A stretch of 64,000 nt of DNA from Geosporobacter sp040797825 (GCA_040797825.1 JBFNEZ010000001.1:29166-93165); one strand, 5' to 3'; positions 1 through 11,500 are shown, counted from the stretch's first letter. Numbers and translations are program-made. Notes: generated by a model from the sequence alone, not told the origin.

Positions 1-788
1 CTGACAATTTCTTCAATTACTATATTTATCTGTTCCACAGCAACAATAACCTCTTCATCAGCCTGCTGAATATTAGTATTTTTCTTTTTATCTAAAACTA
101 AAGTCATTTGTTCAATTCCTTTTTTTATTTCATTTAGCCCTGAAATAATAGTTTGTCTATCTTGATTCAGTTGTTCTGTAAAACTAGAAGTTTGTTGAGA
201 CAACTGCATAAGCTGTCTTATTAGCATCGTAACAGTTTGTTGAATCAGCTGCTGCATTTCTAAAGATAATTTATTTTTTTCTAAAAGATTCAACTGTTCC
301 AGCAAACTTCTAATTTCCTTTGAAATGTACCAATCCTTGTCCTTTGGCATGGGTATAAGGCATATGGTTTCACTTTCTTCTTTGCTGCTATTAGAGTTTT
401 CTCCGTTACTCTTACTGCCATTTTTATATTTTCCCACTAATTCTGTAAAAATACTTTTAAAATTTTTTATAATATTGCTCAGGGTAGCTAAAATAATTGC
501 CACTGTTATTAAAAGTCCTTTGATCCCATTTAAAATTGTAGTTTTTTCTATTTCCTCTCTCTTTCTCTGATAATCTCCAATAATTTTCTTCATTTCTTCA
601 TCAATAGCATCTGGCTCCTGGTTGTATTTTTCCATGGAGGATTGTATCTTGTAGTAGGTTTCCATCTCCAAGTGCTGCAGCATGCCAGATTGACTTTGAA
701 GCAAACTTATGACAACGACAGTAAATATGATAAATACAAGGAATAGTTTATAGATTTGAAAATAGTCATTATTTCTATTTGTTTCCAT
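1..788 (-). CDS. Membrane protein with coiled-coil tail, 3' part cut by window edge
   Basis: The minus strand reads open from an ATG at 788, preceded by GGAGG (GGAGGAGTGATT then ATG), to base 1 without a stop: 262 codons visible, C-terminus missing. The protein starts METNRNND, has a hydrophobic helix at about residues 15-31, a charged stretch (QEPDAIDEEMKKIIGDY), a second hydrophobic helix at about 83-103, then a long Gln/Leu/Glu-rich region from about residue 150 that looks like a coiled coil. Two membrane spans plus a cytoplasmic coiled coil recall chemoreceptor or sensor architecture, but I see no conserved MCP hairpin tip or kinase motif. Function unknown. It is divergent from the MscS gene. 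Confidence 0.7.
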   Translation of the reverse strand, partial: METNRNNDYFQIYKLFLVFIIFTVVVISLLQSQSGMLQHLEMETYYKIQSSMEKYNQEPDAIDEEMKKIIGDYQRKREEIEKTTILNGIKGLLITVAIILATLSNIIKNFKSIFTELVGKYKNGSKSNGENSNSSKEESETICLIPMPKDKDWYISKEIRSLLEQLNLLEKNKLSLEMQQLIQQTVTMLIRQLMQLSQQTSSFTEQLNQDRQTIISGLNEIKKGIEQMTLVLDKKKNTNIQQADEEVIVAVEQINIVIEEIV

Positions 789-980
789 AATCACTCCTCC
801 ATTCAGTGGAACCCTGTCCATCTTTACACTATATAGTATTATTTTAAAAGAAGAAATGTTCTTCTTTGTCTAAAAAGCCTTTCTCTTCTATGAATATAGC
901 CTCCTTTAGAATAGGGATTTATAGGAATGTAAAAAATAATCTATGGATACCCATGCTTTACTTTGAGGTGAATGACTTAT

Positions 981-1895
981 ATGGACTTATCAATTATTGA
1001 AAAATTCAAATTTACAGACAACATTAAACCCTTTGCTACATCCCTGTTGATATTGACCGTTTCATTTTTCTCCATCCGTTTTGTTATGTTTCTTACCAGT
1101 AAAATTATTGAGGTCACTAAATTTAACGAGCAACGGGAGAAAACTATTAAAAGTGTAATCGATTCTCTATTTTCCTATTTCATATTAACCTTTGCCGTAC
1201 TGAATATTTTAACGGAGTTTGGGCTAATAAGAAAGGCTACCGTGCTTACAGGTGCAGGTATTATTACTTTAGTAGCTGGTTTAGGGGCTCAGAATCTTAT
1301 TAAGGATATTATTAATGGCTTTTTTATTTTATTTGAAAGGCAAATGAAGGTTGGTGATTTTGTTAGTATCAACGAGCAATATCTAGGCGTTGTAGAAGAA
1401 ATCGGACTGCGTGCAACAGCCATAAGAGAATGGTCTATGAAAAAAGTCTATATTCCCAATGGAGAAATCAAGACTTTAAAGAATTACTACAAGGAGCGAG
1501 CAAGAGTTATTTTAGAGGTTGTTGTTCCCTTCGAAGAAGATCATCAGCTTGCGAAAGAAACCCTTGAGGAAATCTGTACCTATCTAAATAAAACCTATGA
1601 AGAAAAGCTTTATCGAATCGGTAATATCAATTACGCTGAGTTTAGCCTCTATGGTATCATGTCCTTAGATGGAAAACAAGGTGGGGCTAAATATATTATA
1701 ACAGGAGTTGTAAACCCTCGTTCACAATGGCTATTGCGTAATCGTGCTTATGAACATATTTTGGAAGTATTTCAGCAAAAAAAAATTCGAATAGCTTATC
1801 CAGCCATTCAAATTAAAGAGGATAGGATCTTTCAAGAACCTATCCTCAAAAAACCTTGTTTCGATAAAGACGAGGAAGACTCTGGTGGCAGGTAG
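981..1895 (+). CDS. MscS-family small-conductance mechanosensitive channel
   Basis: The protein is about 304 aa. Hydrophobic helices occupy roughly residues 20-90, followed by the pore-lining TM3 region rich in Gly and Ala (TGAGIITLVAGLGAQNLIKD) and the beta domain (FERQMKVGDFVSINEQYLGVVEEIGLR), which are MscS hallmarks. The family opens under membrane tension to release solutes on osmotic downshock; short versions like this resemble Bacillus YkuT. Start choice: an ATG at 972 is in frame, but GAGGTG at 965-970 sits only one base from it and ten bases from the ATG at 981 (MDLSII), so 981 is preferred. It is monocistronic and its tail overlaps a weak hairpin. Confidence 0.88.
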   Translation: MDLSIIEKFKFTDNIKPFATSLLILTVSFFSIRFVMFLTSKIIEVTKFNEQREKTIKSVIDSLFSYFILTFAVLNILTEFGLIRKATVLTGAGIITLVAGLGAQNLIKDIINGFFILFERQMKVGDFVSINEQYLGVVEEIGLRATAIREWSMKKVYIPNGEIKTLKNYYKERARVILEVVVPFEEDHQLAKETLEEICTYLNKTYEEKLYRIGNINYAEFSLYGIMSLDGKQGGAKYIITGVVNPRSQWLLRNRAYEHILEVFQQKKIRIAYPAIQIKEDRIFQEPILKKPCFDKDEEDSGGR

Positions 1896-1909
1896 TCTTT
1901 CCTTTTTCT
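1873..1909 (+). terminator. Probable intrinsic terminator of the MscS gene
   Basis: AGGAAGACT and AGTCTTTCCT form an imperfect stem with one bulge, followed by TTTTTCTTT. The stem overlaps the stop codon of the channel gene. Confidence 0.45.
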
Positions 1910-2743
1910 TTATTTCCCGAACAACGCAAAAAGAGATTCCTTTGTTTTTGGAATCGGTTCTTCTGCCAAATAGGGCCTATGGCTAATCAACCCTTCATAG
2001 GCTTCCAGTATCCATGGTTTTTGTAGGTCTGCTTCTTTCAATAGCCTCTCATTTTGAAAAATCTCCTCTGGGATTCCCGCTGCCAAAATACCTCCATCCT
2101 TTATGACAAAAACATAATCTGACCAAGAATAAATCCTATCAATGTCATGGGTAGACAATACAATAGTTTTCCCTTCCTCATTTAGTATAGTAAAAAAAGT
2201 CATTAGTTCTTCGCTGGTTTTAGGATCTACAAAGGCCGTAGGTTCATCCAAGAAAATGATCTCAGGCTCCATAGCCAAAATATCTGCAATGGACACCCGT
2301 TTTTTTTGCCCTCCGCTCAAAAAATGAGTAGGCCGCTCCTTTAAATGAGAAATATCGGTTTTTTCCAATGCCATGATTACCTTTTCTTTTACATCTTCTT
2401 TAGGCAGTCCAAGATTCATTGGGCCAAAGGAAACTTCCTGAAAAACACTTCCTGAAAAAAGCTGCACATTGGGATCTTGAAAAACAATCCCAATGTTTTT
2501 CCTTAGATTAAGCAATTCCTTTTTTCCGTAGGCAATGGGTTGACCTTTATAATAAATTTGTCCAGTAGTTGGCTTATATACACCATTTAATGTTAAAAAC
2601 AGTGTCGTTTTACCTGCTCCATTGGGCCCCACAATCCCAATCCGCTTTCCCTGCTCAAGCCCAATATTCATTTTCTTAAGGGCATGGGTTCCATCTGGAT
2701 ATCTAAAGGTCAAGTCCACTGCCTCGATGATATACTGTGTCAA
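1910..2743 (-). CDS. cbiO: Cobalt ECF transporter ATP-binding protein CbiO
   Basis: 277 aa ABC ATPase that powers cobalt import with CbiM, CbiN and CbiQ. Walker A GPNGAGKTT is at residues 39-47, a Q-loop (VFQDPNVQL) near 88-96, signature LSGGQKKR near 142-149, Walker B IIFLDEPTAF near 161-170, and a switch His in LSTHD. The N-terminal FRYPDGTHAL is typical of CbiO/EcfA-type ATPases. It is last in cbiMNQO, 33 bases after cbiQ, and is under the upstream cobalamin riboswitch. The supplied cobalt would feed corrinoid for AcsC/AcsD and AcsE further along the window (inference). Confidence 0.94.
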   Translation of the reverse strand: MTQYIIEAVDLTFRYPDGTHALKKMNIGLEQGKRIGIVGPNGAGKTTLFLTLNGVYKPTTGQIYYKGQPIAYGKKELLNLRKNIGIVFQDPNVQLFSGSVFQEVSFGPMNLGLPKEDVKEKVIMALEKTDISHLKERPTHFLSGGQKKRVSIADILAMEPEIIFLDEPTAFVDPKTSEELMTFFTILNEEGKTIVLSTHDIDRIYSWSDYVFVIKDGGILAAGIPEEIFQNERLLKEADLQKPWILEAYEGLISHRPYLAEEPIPKTKESLFALFGK

Positions 2744-2776
2744 AAAATCGCCTCCATCATTTTTTCCTTAATAAAA

Positions 2777-3544
2777 TTACACCAAGATTGCCAATCCCAC
2801 TAAGAAAATTTCTAATATAAAAATACTAGTCATATTTTTTATAGAATAGGCGTATTCTTCTTCTAATACATCTAAGTCTCCTTTATACCCTCTGGCTGAC
2901 AGAGCAATAACCAATTCTTCCGACCGATGAAGACTCTTTACAAACAGATTGGATATAAGTTGTCCTAGGGAGTGATAACTCTTCCTAATAGAACTATAGC
3001 CTAAACGACACTCTTGAGATAAATACATCATAGATGCAGTCTCTAACAACACGAAAATAAAACGATAAACCAGGGTCATCATTTCTATCAGAATAGCAGG
3101 TACTTTCATACGTTTTAAAATCCAGATAATATCAATCATGGGCGTTGTGAGAGTTAGAAAATATAAACAGCTTACAGAAGCATAGGCTCTAAAAAAAGTT
3201 TCCATAGCCTGATCCATACCTTGCTGTGTTAATCCAATTATCCAATTGCCCATTTGAAATCCATGGTTTATCATCCCCCCTTCTTTTGTAACTGTGACTG
3301 CAATTCCCAAAACTCCCACAGATAAGAATGCAAAGGGTACAAGCATCAGTTTCAAATAGCTCTTCTTAGGAATTTGGGCTGCAAATATTATCAAAAACGA
3401 CATAAAGGCTATTACAATAAAATGTAATAACCACGACTTGCTTACCAAGCACATCGTTAATGTCAACAGGGATAATGCAAATTTTTCCACAGGATGGACA
3501 GATTTCAGTTTATTGCTATAGGCATATTGATCAATGGACAACAT
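2777..3544 (-). CDS. cbiQ: Cobalt ECF transporter transmembrane protein CbiQ
   Basis: 255 aa integral membrane T-component that couples CbiO to the substrate-binding subunit. It begins MLSIDQYAYSNKLKSVHP, the usual CbiQ start, and has about five to six hydrophobic helices. The coupling-helix motif ALSARGY (the A-R-G signature that docks in the ATPase groove) is near residue 200. The start codon overlaps the end of cbiN by one base, suggesting translational coupling. Confidence 0.93.
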   Translation of the reverse strand: MLSIDQYAYSNKLKSVHPVEKFALSLLTLTMCLVSKSWLLHFIVIAFMSFLIIFAAQIPKKSYLKLMLVPFAFLSVGVLGIAVTVTKEGGMINHGFQMGNWIIGLTQQGMDQAMETFFRAYASVSCLYFLTLTTPMIDIIWILKRMKVPAILIEMMTLVYRFIFVLLETASMMYLSQECRLGYSSIRKSYHSLGQLISNLFVKSLHRSEELVIALSARGYKGDLDVLEEEYAYSIKNMTSIFILEIFLVGLAILV

Positions 3545-3837
3545 TAGCGGGTCACCACTGTTTCCTTTTTCTTCCCAGTCATATATCCTAGGTAAAAGGT
3601 AATTACTCCCGTACCAATAGCAGCCTGTAAAGCAAATAGAAGGCTTTCAATCTCTCCGCTTGGCGGCTCCCAAAAAGATTCAAACCATGGCTCATAATCA
3701 GGATTCAGCTCCGTTATCATATCTTCAGCTTCTCCATCGGCACCACCATACTCTGCATCAGGCATAAAAATCAGCGGGAGAATGGAAATTGCTATTACAA
3801 GAAAAATCAATAGGGCATTTTTCTTCCAGGTCTTCAT
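3544..3837 (-). CDS. cbiN: Cobalt transport protein CbiN
   Basis: 97 aa, two transmembrane helices (about residues 8-25 and 65-87) flanking an acidic extracytoplasmic loop (PDAEYGGADGEAEDMI). CbiN assists CbiM in cobalt loading. Its length, topology and position between cbiM and cbiQ are all as expected. Start and stop overlap both neighbours by one base, so cbiM-cbiN-cbiQ is tightly coupled. Confidence 0.92.
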   Translation of the reverse strand: MKTWKKNALLIFLVIAISILPLIFMPDAEYGGADGEAEDMITELNPDYEPWFESFWEPPSGEIESLLFALQAAIGTGVITFYLGYMTGKKKETVVTR

Positions 3838-4583
3838 TATCTTCCCTCCTTTACCATTGTCAAAGCATTGAGTTCATTTTGATGATGGGATGCAAGTAAA
3901 TTATAAATCACAACGGTCAACAATCCTTCGCTAACAGCGAGAGGCACTTGAGTCAAAGTAAATATGCCCATGAATTTTCCAATGGCAGCTGCTGTGCCAA
4001 TTTCCCCGGGAAAAGCCAATCCAAGCTGTATGGAGGTAACCACATAGGTCACTAGATTCCCCAAAGCAGCTGCTGTAAATACGCTTACAGATTTTGATGC
4101 TCCTGCTTTATTGAGGGTTTTAAATAAAAAGAAAGATGTTATCGGTCCTGCAATCCCCATAGAAAATACATTGGCGCCCAATGTTGTCAGTCCACCATGG
4201 GCCAAAAGCAAAGCCTGAAACAACAGAACAATCAGAGCCATAATGCTGGTTGCTGCAGGTCCAAATAGTATGGCACTTAAGCCTACTCCCGTAGGATGAG
4301 AACAGCTTCCTGTAACAGAGGGCAACTTTAATGAGGACAATACAAAGGCAAAGGCCCCACAAATACCCAATAACATTTTCATATTGACATTCTCATTGCT
4401 GATTTTTTTGATGGATCGTATCCCCATCCAGATGAAGGGCAGGGATGCAGCAAACCATATAGCCGCCCACATCGGTGGCAAAAATCCTTCCATAATATGC
4501 ATGGCATAAGCTTCTTGACTGCTAAACAATACTACTGCAAAGGCACAAGCCGCTGTATATCCCATATACTTCTTAGAACCCAT
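3837..4583 (-). CDS. cbiM: Cobalt ECF substrate-specificity protein CbiM
   Basis: 248 aa membrane S-component that binds Co(II). An N-terminal signal-like segment ends in AYA at about residue 27, immediately before MHIMEGFLPPMWA. In CbiM/NikM the mature N-terminal Met-His supplies the metal site, so cleavage after AYA is expected. Further hydrophobic helices and the conserved SCSHPTGVGLSAILFGP motif (about residues 93-109) agree with the family. First gene of the operon, preceded by AGGAGG and by a cobalamin riboswitch/terminator leader. Confidence 0.94.
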   Translation of the reverse strand: MGSKKYMGYTAACAFAVVLFSSQEAYAMHIMEGFLPPMWAAIWFAASLPFIWMGIRSIKKISNENVNMKMLLGICGAFAFVLSSLKLPSVTGSCSHPTGVGLSAILFGPAATSIMALIVLLFQALLLAHGGLTTLGANVFSMGIAGPITSFFLFKTLNKAGASKSVSVFTAAALGNLVTYVVTSIQLGLAFPGEIGTAAAIGKFMGIFTLTQVPLAVSEGLLTVVIYNLLASHHQNELNALTMVKEGR

Positions 4584-4638
4584 TTTTTCTCCTCCTTTGA
4601 TTTCTTATTTCATAGGATAGTAAATAAATAATTGCAAT

Positions 4639-4663
4639 AAAAAAATCTAACAGAGACGTTAGA
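4639..4663 (-). terminator. Riboswitch-controlled terminator upstream of cbiM
   Basis: On the minus strand TCTAAC and GTTAGA pair around GTCTCT and are followed by seven Ts. It lies between the cobalamin aptamer and cbiM, so it is the likely expression platform that stops transcription when cobalamin is bound. Confidence 0.8.
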
Positions 4664-4729
4664 CTTACGATAACAGTTCACTTGGCCAAGTGATTGATTA
4701 CCATACTTCCTTCCCTCCGAAGGTCACAA

Positions 4730-4890
4730 AGCAAATATAGGCAGGTTTCCTGGCTGGCGTTTTATCCTACTCCCTCGTCTTCCCCATTTACGGGTGACAT
4801 CATGAGGTTTCGTATTCGCTTACAGTAGCGGGGGCTGCATCGGACTTTCACCGAACTTCCCTATTCTCCTCCGAAGAGGCACCTATATCC
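4730..4890 (-). promoter_or_regulatory. Cobalamin (AdoCbl-type) riboswitch
   Basis: Reading the minus strand, the leader contains GGTGCC, then GGGAAGTTCGGTGAAAGTCC, a CCCCGCTACTGTAAGCG block, and the B12-box-like GCCAGGAAACCTGCC. These elements are in the canonical order of the cobalamin aptamer. It lies about 150 nt upstream of cbiM, with an intrinsic terminator between. Cobalt import would be reduced when cobalamin is plentiful. Confidence 0.95.
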
Positions 4891-4911
4891 ATCATTGAAT
4901 TTTCATTTACT

Positions 4912-4940
4912 ATTATATTCCTTTTACCAAAGATATACAA
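4912..4940 (-). promoter_or_regulatory. Promoter of the cobalamin riboswitch / cbi operon
   Basis: Minus-strand TTGTAT (4935-4940), 17-base spacer, TATAAT (4912-4917). It lies just upstream of the aptamer 5' end. Confidence 0.6.
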
Positions 4941-5032
4941 CAGGCTTGCATATTTTACTGTTTTAGGCTCATATTTAAAGCTTTTTCTCGATTATTCAGT
5001 CATTTTTCATGCATATCTTATCCAAAGAGCTT

Positions 5033-5443
5033 TTATAGTACTTCAATATACTTGTATAACTTCTTTTCATTTTGTTTGGTAATCAATGCCTTTTCTTCTG
5101 TATGTTCCATCAGTACATAGGTTTCCAGCTCTGTAGTTACAATTCTCTTTATCATCATCAAATTAATAATATAGGATTGATGAGAACGAAAGAAATGGCG
5201 ATTGTCCAATTTTTTCTCTACAGTACTTAAGCTGGTATTTAGGCTGTAGGTCTGATCTGTTGTAATCAGCTCTGTCTTTCTTCCTTTTTTAACAAACATA
5301 ATAATACTTTTTTTAGGGATAAATAATCTTTCTAAACCATATTTGATACACACTTTTCCATGTATTAGTTTTCTTCCCATCACATCTTCCATATACCTTC
5401 CCCTAATATCTATGAAGATTGCTTTTCTTAACAAGTATATCAA
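5033..5443 (-). CDS. Stand-alone LytTR DNA-binding domain protein
   Basis: 136 aa with no receiver domain. From about residue 30 to the end it matches the LytTR DNA-binding fold, including LERLFIPKKSIIMF, the LNTSLSTVEKKLDNRHFFRSHQ region and SYIINL. LytTR proteins bind imperfect direct repeats upstream of regulated promoters, often for surface or extracellular functions. It sits downstream of, and on the same strand as, the giant S-layer-type protein, but an intrinsic terminator separates them, so co-regulation is only a guess. The true start could be the internal Met of MEDVMGRK (residue 18), because the first 17 residues are not typical. Confidence 0.75.
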   Translation of the reverse strand: MIYLLRKAIFIDIRGRYMEDVMGRKLIHGKVCIKYGLERLFIPKKSIIMFVKKGRKTELITTDQTYSLNTSLSTVEKKLDNRHFFRSHQSYIINLMMIKRIVTTELETYVLMEHTEEKALITKQNEKKLYKYIEVL

Positions 5444-5511
5444 AGTATTTCATCTCTCACAACTTTGAAAATATCATTCATGATGGTTTAATCTTATTTC
5501 AAAAGATTATA

Positions 5512-5552
5512 AAAAGTCTCTGCACATCATCACATTGATATGCAGAGACTCT
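5512..5552 (-). terminator. Intrinsic terminator of the giant surface-protein gene
   Basis: AGTCTCTGCA (5515-5524) and TGCAGAGACT (5541-5550) form a perfect 10-bp stem. On the minus strand it is followed by TTTTTATAAT, just downstream of the stop codon at 5579. Confidence 0.88.
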
Positions 5553-5578
5553 TTAAAAATAATTAAACCCCTTTATCC

Positions 5579-8500
5579 TTAGATTAATTTAGATTTTTCC
5601 AATAATTTTTTTACTAGCACTACAGTTTCCGCTCTTGTGATACTATTCTTTGGAACAAGTAAGTTGTCGGCTCTCCCAGAGATAATCTGTGATTTCACAC
5701 AGACTGCTGCATTTCTTTTTGCATATTCGGAAATAGTATCATTGTCCTTAAAGTCTGCCAATAACATTTCCACTTCGCTCCCCCCCATATCTACTTTTAA
5801 CTCTGTAATGTCCATGGCTTTTGCAATAATTGTCATCGCCTGTTCTCTCGTTATTTTATTCATAGGAGCAAATCTATTTTCTCCCACGCCCGAAATTATA
5901 CCATATTCATAAGCAGTTTCAACAAAGGGCTGATACCAATCTGTAACCTTGACATCAACAAATGAGCTTTTACCTGTTTTGGACTTCAATCCCAAAGCTT
6001 TAACTACTATTGCTGCAAATTCTGCTCTAGTAATATCTCTATCCGGGCCAAAAGTATCATTATTTATACCACTAACTATCATCCTTGCTCCCATGTCATG
6101 AATAGCTTCCTTTGCCCAATGGCTTATAGCATCCTTAAATTCTACGGAGTGCTCTATTGCTGCATAGATACTATTGGTAATGCTTTTGATTCTTACATAA
6201 TATTCTCCTTCTATTTCTATTATCCTTGTAGGCACATGCCGTATTGTTCCATCGGATTCTACAACAATTCCTGTTGTAATTCTCTTAGGATCAATTCCAT
6301 CAGGTATATGAATTGTTCTTTCCACATAGGTGTTGAATCGAGATATAGAAGCTTCCCTGCTATTAAAGATGCCCTTTATGCTAAATTCCACGGGAGGCAC
6401 TACCACAACAAAGCCACCTTTTTTTGATAAAGCTTCTATTCGCTTTACACTATCATCGGAACAAGCAGCTATCTTTATCTGTACCTTCATAGCTTCTAAA
6501 TTACCATTTACTTGAAGTTGATCAGCTGCCGCTTCTATATCTATCTGCCCAACAGGGATTTTATAAGTACCTATCTCTGTTTTAATCTCAAGAGCAAGTT
6601 CTCTATCTGCCATTGCTTTTATTACATCTCCGGTCAACAGGCAAACAACAACCTCGGATTCTGTATTCAACGCAACACTTATTACATCCTTTTGCTCTTT
6701 CGAATTTACATGCTCTAATAGTTTTTTCCTATCAAAGTCTAGCATGAATATCGATTGATTTCCTTCTTTTGAGGCTGTAATTTTTCCAATGTTTTCTGTT
6801 TTTCCATCTAACTGAATATCTACAGTTCTTGAGGAACTTTCTTCTATTATAGGAGCCCTACTTCCTTTACTGCCTCCCCCCGATGAATTATTATCCCTTG
6901 GTGTGTCACTATCATCCGGTGTGTCACTGTCATCCGGTGTGTCACTGTGATCAGGAATTTGTGGTGTTAAATGCTTATTGACAAGGTAGCGTATCTCTGA
7001 ACGGCTTATTCCTCCAAAATTGTCTAGGGCTTCTGCATACCATCCTATTCCATTTCTACCTGCATCCTTCCAAATTGTTGACACATTGCTGCCACTGGAC
7101 ACATTTTCATGGGTAGAAATTACCCTATCCGTATAAATGTTTACTTGAAGACTGTCTGTAGAAAGATTTTTTTCTCTTTGAACAAGACCCAAGTCTGCGA
7201 AAGGTATTTCAAATTCTTGGTCATGATCCTCAAACATTGCATCCTCTGCGTTATAATCCTGTAGAGAAGGCGAAAAAGTACGGTTTATAATTTTTTGATC
7301 TTTTAGACTAAAATGCATTAGACGCATATATCCCAATCCACCTTCAGCAAGAGCTTGATAATCAAATAGTATCTGATATACTTTTCGCTCCTTTACTCCG
7401 TCGCCATCGTCATCAAAAGCATCTATCCTTGTAAAGGCATCATGATAATGTCCAGAAAAAACCATACACACATTGGCATTAACTTTTACTACTTCATCAT
7501 ATATTCGTTGAGGAATTTCTCCTAATCCCCCAGTGGTTAATATATATTCATGGAAATTCAATATCACCTTTCGCTCTGGATATTCCTTTATAACCTGGTT
7601 CATCCACTGGATCTCTTCATCCCCAATACCCCAGCCCATATAGAGCATCATAAAATCAATACCATCAACTGACAATAAATCATAATGTCCACGATTATTT
7701 TTATAGCTGCCGCCATACCAAGGATTTTGATTATATCTATCTTCTCCAAAATATTTATAGTATTCTGTGTAGTCGCTGGTTTTGTGGTCTACATCATGGT
7801 TTCCTGCTAATACGCCATAGGGCAAACCAATCTCATCCAACATTTTGTAAGCTGCATCTGCTCTTTCCCACTGTTGAATTTTGTCAGCCTCATCCACAAT
7901 ATCTCCTGTATGGAACAAATATTGGATATTCATTCTTTCTAGATTGTCTAATATATACTCATGGATATTGATTTGATGCCAGTAATAATCTTCATTATAG
8001 TATTGTGTATCGGACTCCCATGCAAAGGTGAAATCATAATCCTCTCTAGGCGTATCTTCTGGATGCGTAACAGGGGTTGTGCTTGCTGGCGGCCATAGCT
8101 TGCCCGCATATCCTTCAGAATGCTGAACCAACAGAAGCATTTTAGAATCCTTTACACGACCTTGACTGGGGACATCAGCCTCAAGTACAAAGGACTCTGT
8201 ATTATCTGCCACATGCTGCCTTATCTTGTCCCACTTCTCATCAATATAATTGTATACATACATGTTTGTTTTAGCACCTTCATTGCTGGAACCTTCCCAT
8301 ACTATGTTGGCTACAAAAGCTTCTCCTGCTTCAGCAGGGATTTCAAACTCAAAGAGATAATAAGGGAGTGCATTTTTTGAGGTTTGAGTTATCTGAATAC
8401 CATCTGTGCTGTTGATACTTTGAACCTGCTCTATACCCAACGCTATCTTTTCATCTCTTCTAATATCCAAGGCATCATTGGTGACGCCTTTATAACTCTT

Positions 8501-11500
8501 AATCGCCTTATCTGTTGGTTGAAATCGATAACCTTCCTTAAATTTCACGGTCATAATATCCTCAGTAGGATCACTAACTTTGACTGTCAGGGTTGCATCT
8601 TTTTCGCTTATTTCCGCTCCATCATCGGGAGTCAGAAGAATAGGCCTGTTCGGCTGCTCCACTGGTATATCAAATGCAACTTCATATACAGCCTTATTTC
8701 CAACATGATCTTCTGCTATAATCTTTAGTATATGCTCGCCAGAGGCAAGAAGTATAGAAGAAGTCTCATAGGGAAGGGTAATAATTTCCTCATCTAAAAA
8801 AGCCTGTAATTTCTTCACACCTGCAATAGCATCTTCCGCAGAAGCATGAATACTGAAATTTCCTTTATACTGCTTGGCTTCTATATTTGTAGAAATAACT
8901 GGAGCCGTATTATCTATCCTTACAATGCTTTTTACTTGGTCGCTTCCCTCTGTGGCAGATATTGTATACTCTCCATCTGGCAGGGTTGTTGTATCCCAGT
9001 TATAAGTAAGAGATTTAAAAGAATTGTCTGATAGCCTAAATTTACAATCAATATAGTCATATTTACCTACACTATCTCCCATCCTAATAACAGTTGTAGG
9101 ATCTGAAAAACCTTCTGCCCTCAGTTCCTGTCCATCGGGGAGAATTAGACGAATATTGCATATATCAAAGTCATCGTTATTTTCATTTAAATCAATCTCA
9201 GGTCTTGCTTTTGTTCCTGCATAAACACTGATAGTTAGTTCCTCACCTTTTATAAAGTACTTGATATCCACAGGCGTACTGATAGTTTCCCATCCAGAAT
9301 ATATCCCATCATCAAAAATATGAAGAATATCCGATCCTATCAGAACCCCATTTTTGAAAAAGGTGTCTACCCCAGTGGCCTCAAAAGCAAAAATTGCACT
9401 TTTTTCTAATGATGGAAGGGACTGAGCCGTAACATCTTGGTCGTTTACTATTAAATGGGCTTCTACAGGATAAATGTCTCCACTGGCTGTAACAGCAACT
9501 TCACCTTTCACAATATCTCCATTTATAAGATTGATTCTCAAAGAATCCTGGTCTGCCCCTTCTACCATTGCCCGCTGCACGGGAGATGTTTGGATATTAT
9601 TTCCATCCGAAGCAGTAAAATAGTAGTCATAATATTTTTTACCGATATGGTCTACTGATTTAATGGTTCTACCATAACTACCATTAGATCCTTGAATCAC
9701 ATTATATGGAGTATATTCTTCTTGAAGATCACTTTTTAAATAGAGAACCACTGTCTTTACAAGGCTATCATCTGTTATTTCTGCTTTTATGTCAAAATCT
9801 ATCCCTGGTGTAATCATAGGCTCTGTTTTGATCTGAATGACAGGAGCTTCTGTATCAGGCAGAAGATAGACTGGTTGAATAGGTTTTTGTTCGAAAGCTA
9901 CTGTACCAGGTGTTGCTGATTCTAGACCCGACAGTCTTTGTACTGTTGGATTATCCAGATCAAATACATACTGAATACCTTGCTTTACCGCTGTATCCTT
10001 GGCACCATTCATATTGTAGTAAGCAGCTGACAGAACTTTCATGGTATTGGTAGCTATTTTTACAGCTCTGGCACCAGAATTGGCCATTCCAGCAGAAAAT
10101 ATTTTAACAATATCTTGATTTTCTATAAGATTAGTAGCAAAATATGCGTTGAAATCATCTACTGTGAGATCATCATTGGCCCCATTTATTATCCAAAATA
10201 CCAGCGTTTTTCCTGGAAGGATCAGGACATCCTCTGGCACACTTGGCCATAATGTTTCATTCCCATTATCAGGATAGTGATAAACAATTTTATAGTCCTT
10301 AAAATTAATAGGCTGATCACTATTATTATAAATTTCAATAAATTCATAGGCATCGGCACCATTGACATTGGCACTATCTGGTAAAAGCTCTGTGACCAGG
10401 AGGACCGGAAGCTTTTGATATTCTTCTCCTACTTGTATATTCAGAGCTTCTGGCGAAACATACCCTGGTGAAGGCAGCCCAAATTCCTCTAAAATTTCCA
10501 TTTTGTCAGTTGATAGGGTAGATAGCTTAAAATGAATGGGACTATCAGGAGCAGCCTTGCGTGTTGGATAGTAGGCATCCATGATAATATCATTTTGAGC
10601 ATCAGCAATCCGAATTCCCCTAGCCCCTGTATTTGCCATGCCATTTTGTCCTATAATCTCTACAAGCTGATAATCGGTTTCTTTGTTGAGTGATAATTCT
10701 TTATAAAATTCTTTAAAGTCATCTTCCGTTTTGCTAAAGCTGTCTACATTTCCGCTGGTATATCTCAGCCAAAATACAGCTGCTTTCCCTGCTTTTATAA
10801 CGGTATTTTCTGTATAAGTCAGCAATACATTATTCGTAGCATAATAATAAAATTTAATTCCTTCCTCAGTAAGATTAATATCTTCTTTGGAAGCATTATA
10901 AACCTCAAAGTATTCAAAATGATCATCCCCAGCATTATCTGGACAAATCTCTGTAATCAGAAGTTTTGGCACTTTGCCTGTTGAAGGTTTATCTAACCCG
11001 GGCAGTTCAACAGTTTTTGAAGGAACCTGGGAAGGGTGAACATATCCTGGGCTTGCATCTGCACTGTCATTTGCCAAAACCATTACTTGTCCACTGACAG
11101 GATAACTGTAATCCAATGTAATATCCTCACCATTAGAGGTACTGTAAAAAGCTTCACAGATAAATTCTCCAATATCGGAAAAAATCCGAAGTGTTCTAGG
11201 ACCGGTATTGGACATCCCCCCTACAGTAACAGGTGGTGCAGGGACCCGTACTACTTGATCTTCCCGAATCGATACGCCTTTTCCCTCTGCATAATAGACA
11301 AAATCCGTTACAGACAATTTTTCATTTGCTGTATTTGTAATCCACGCCAGTGCCACTTCCTTAGAACCTATGGTACAATCTGTGCTTATATCCCAATCAT
11401 ATCCCTTACTGCCAGTGTCATAGAGCAGTTTATAATCCTTTAAATTAATATTTTGATTTGAATTGTTATATATTTCTATATATTCATATCCGTCAGCTCC

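Noticed and set aside
8384..8728. Open frames antisense to the giant surface protein
   Set aside because: Low-complexity shadows without start signals; the minus-strand protein has clear domains throughout.
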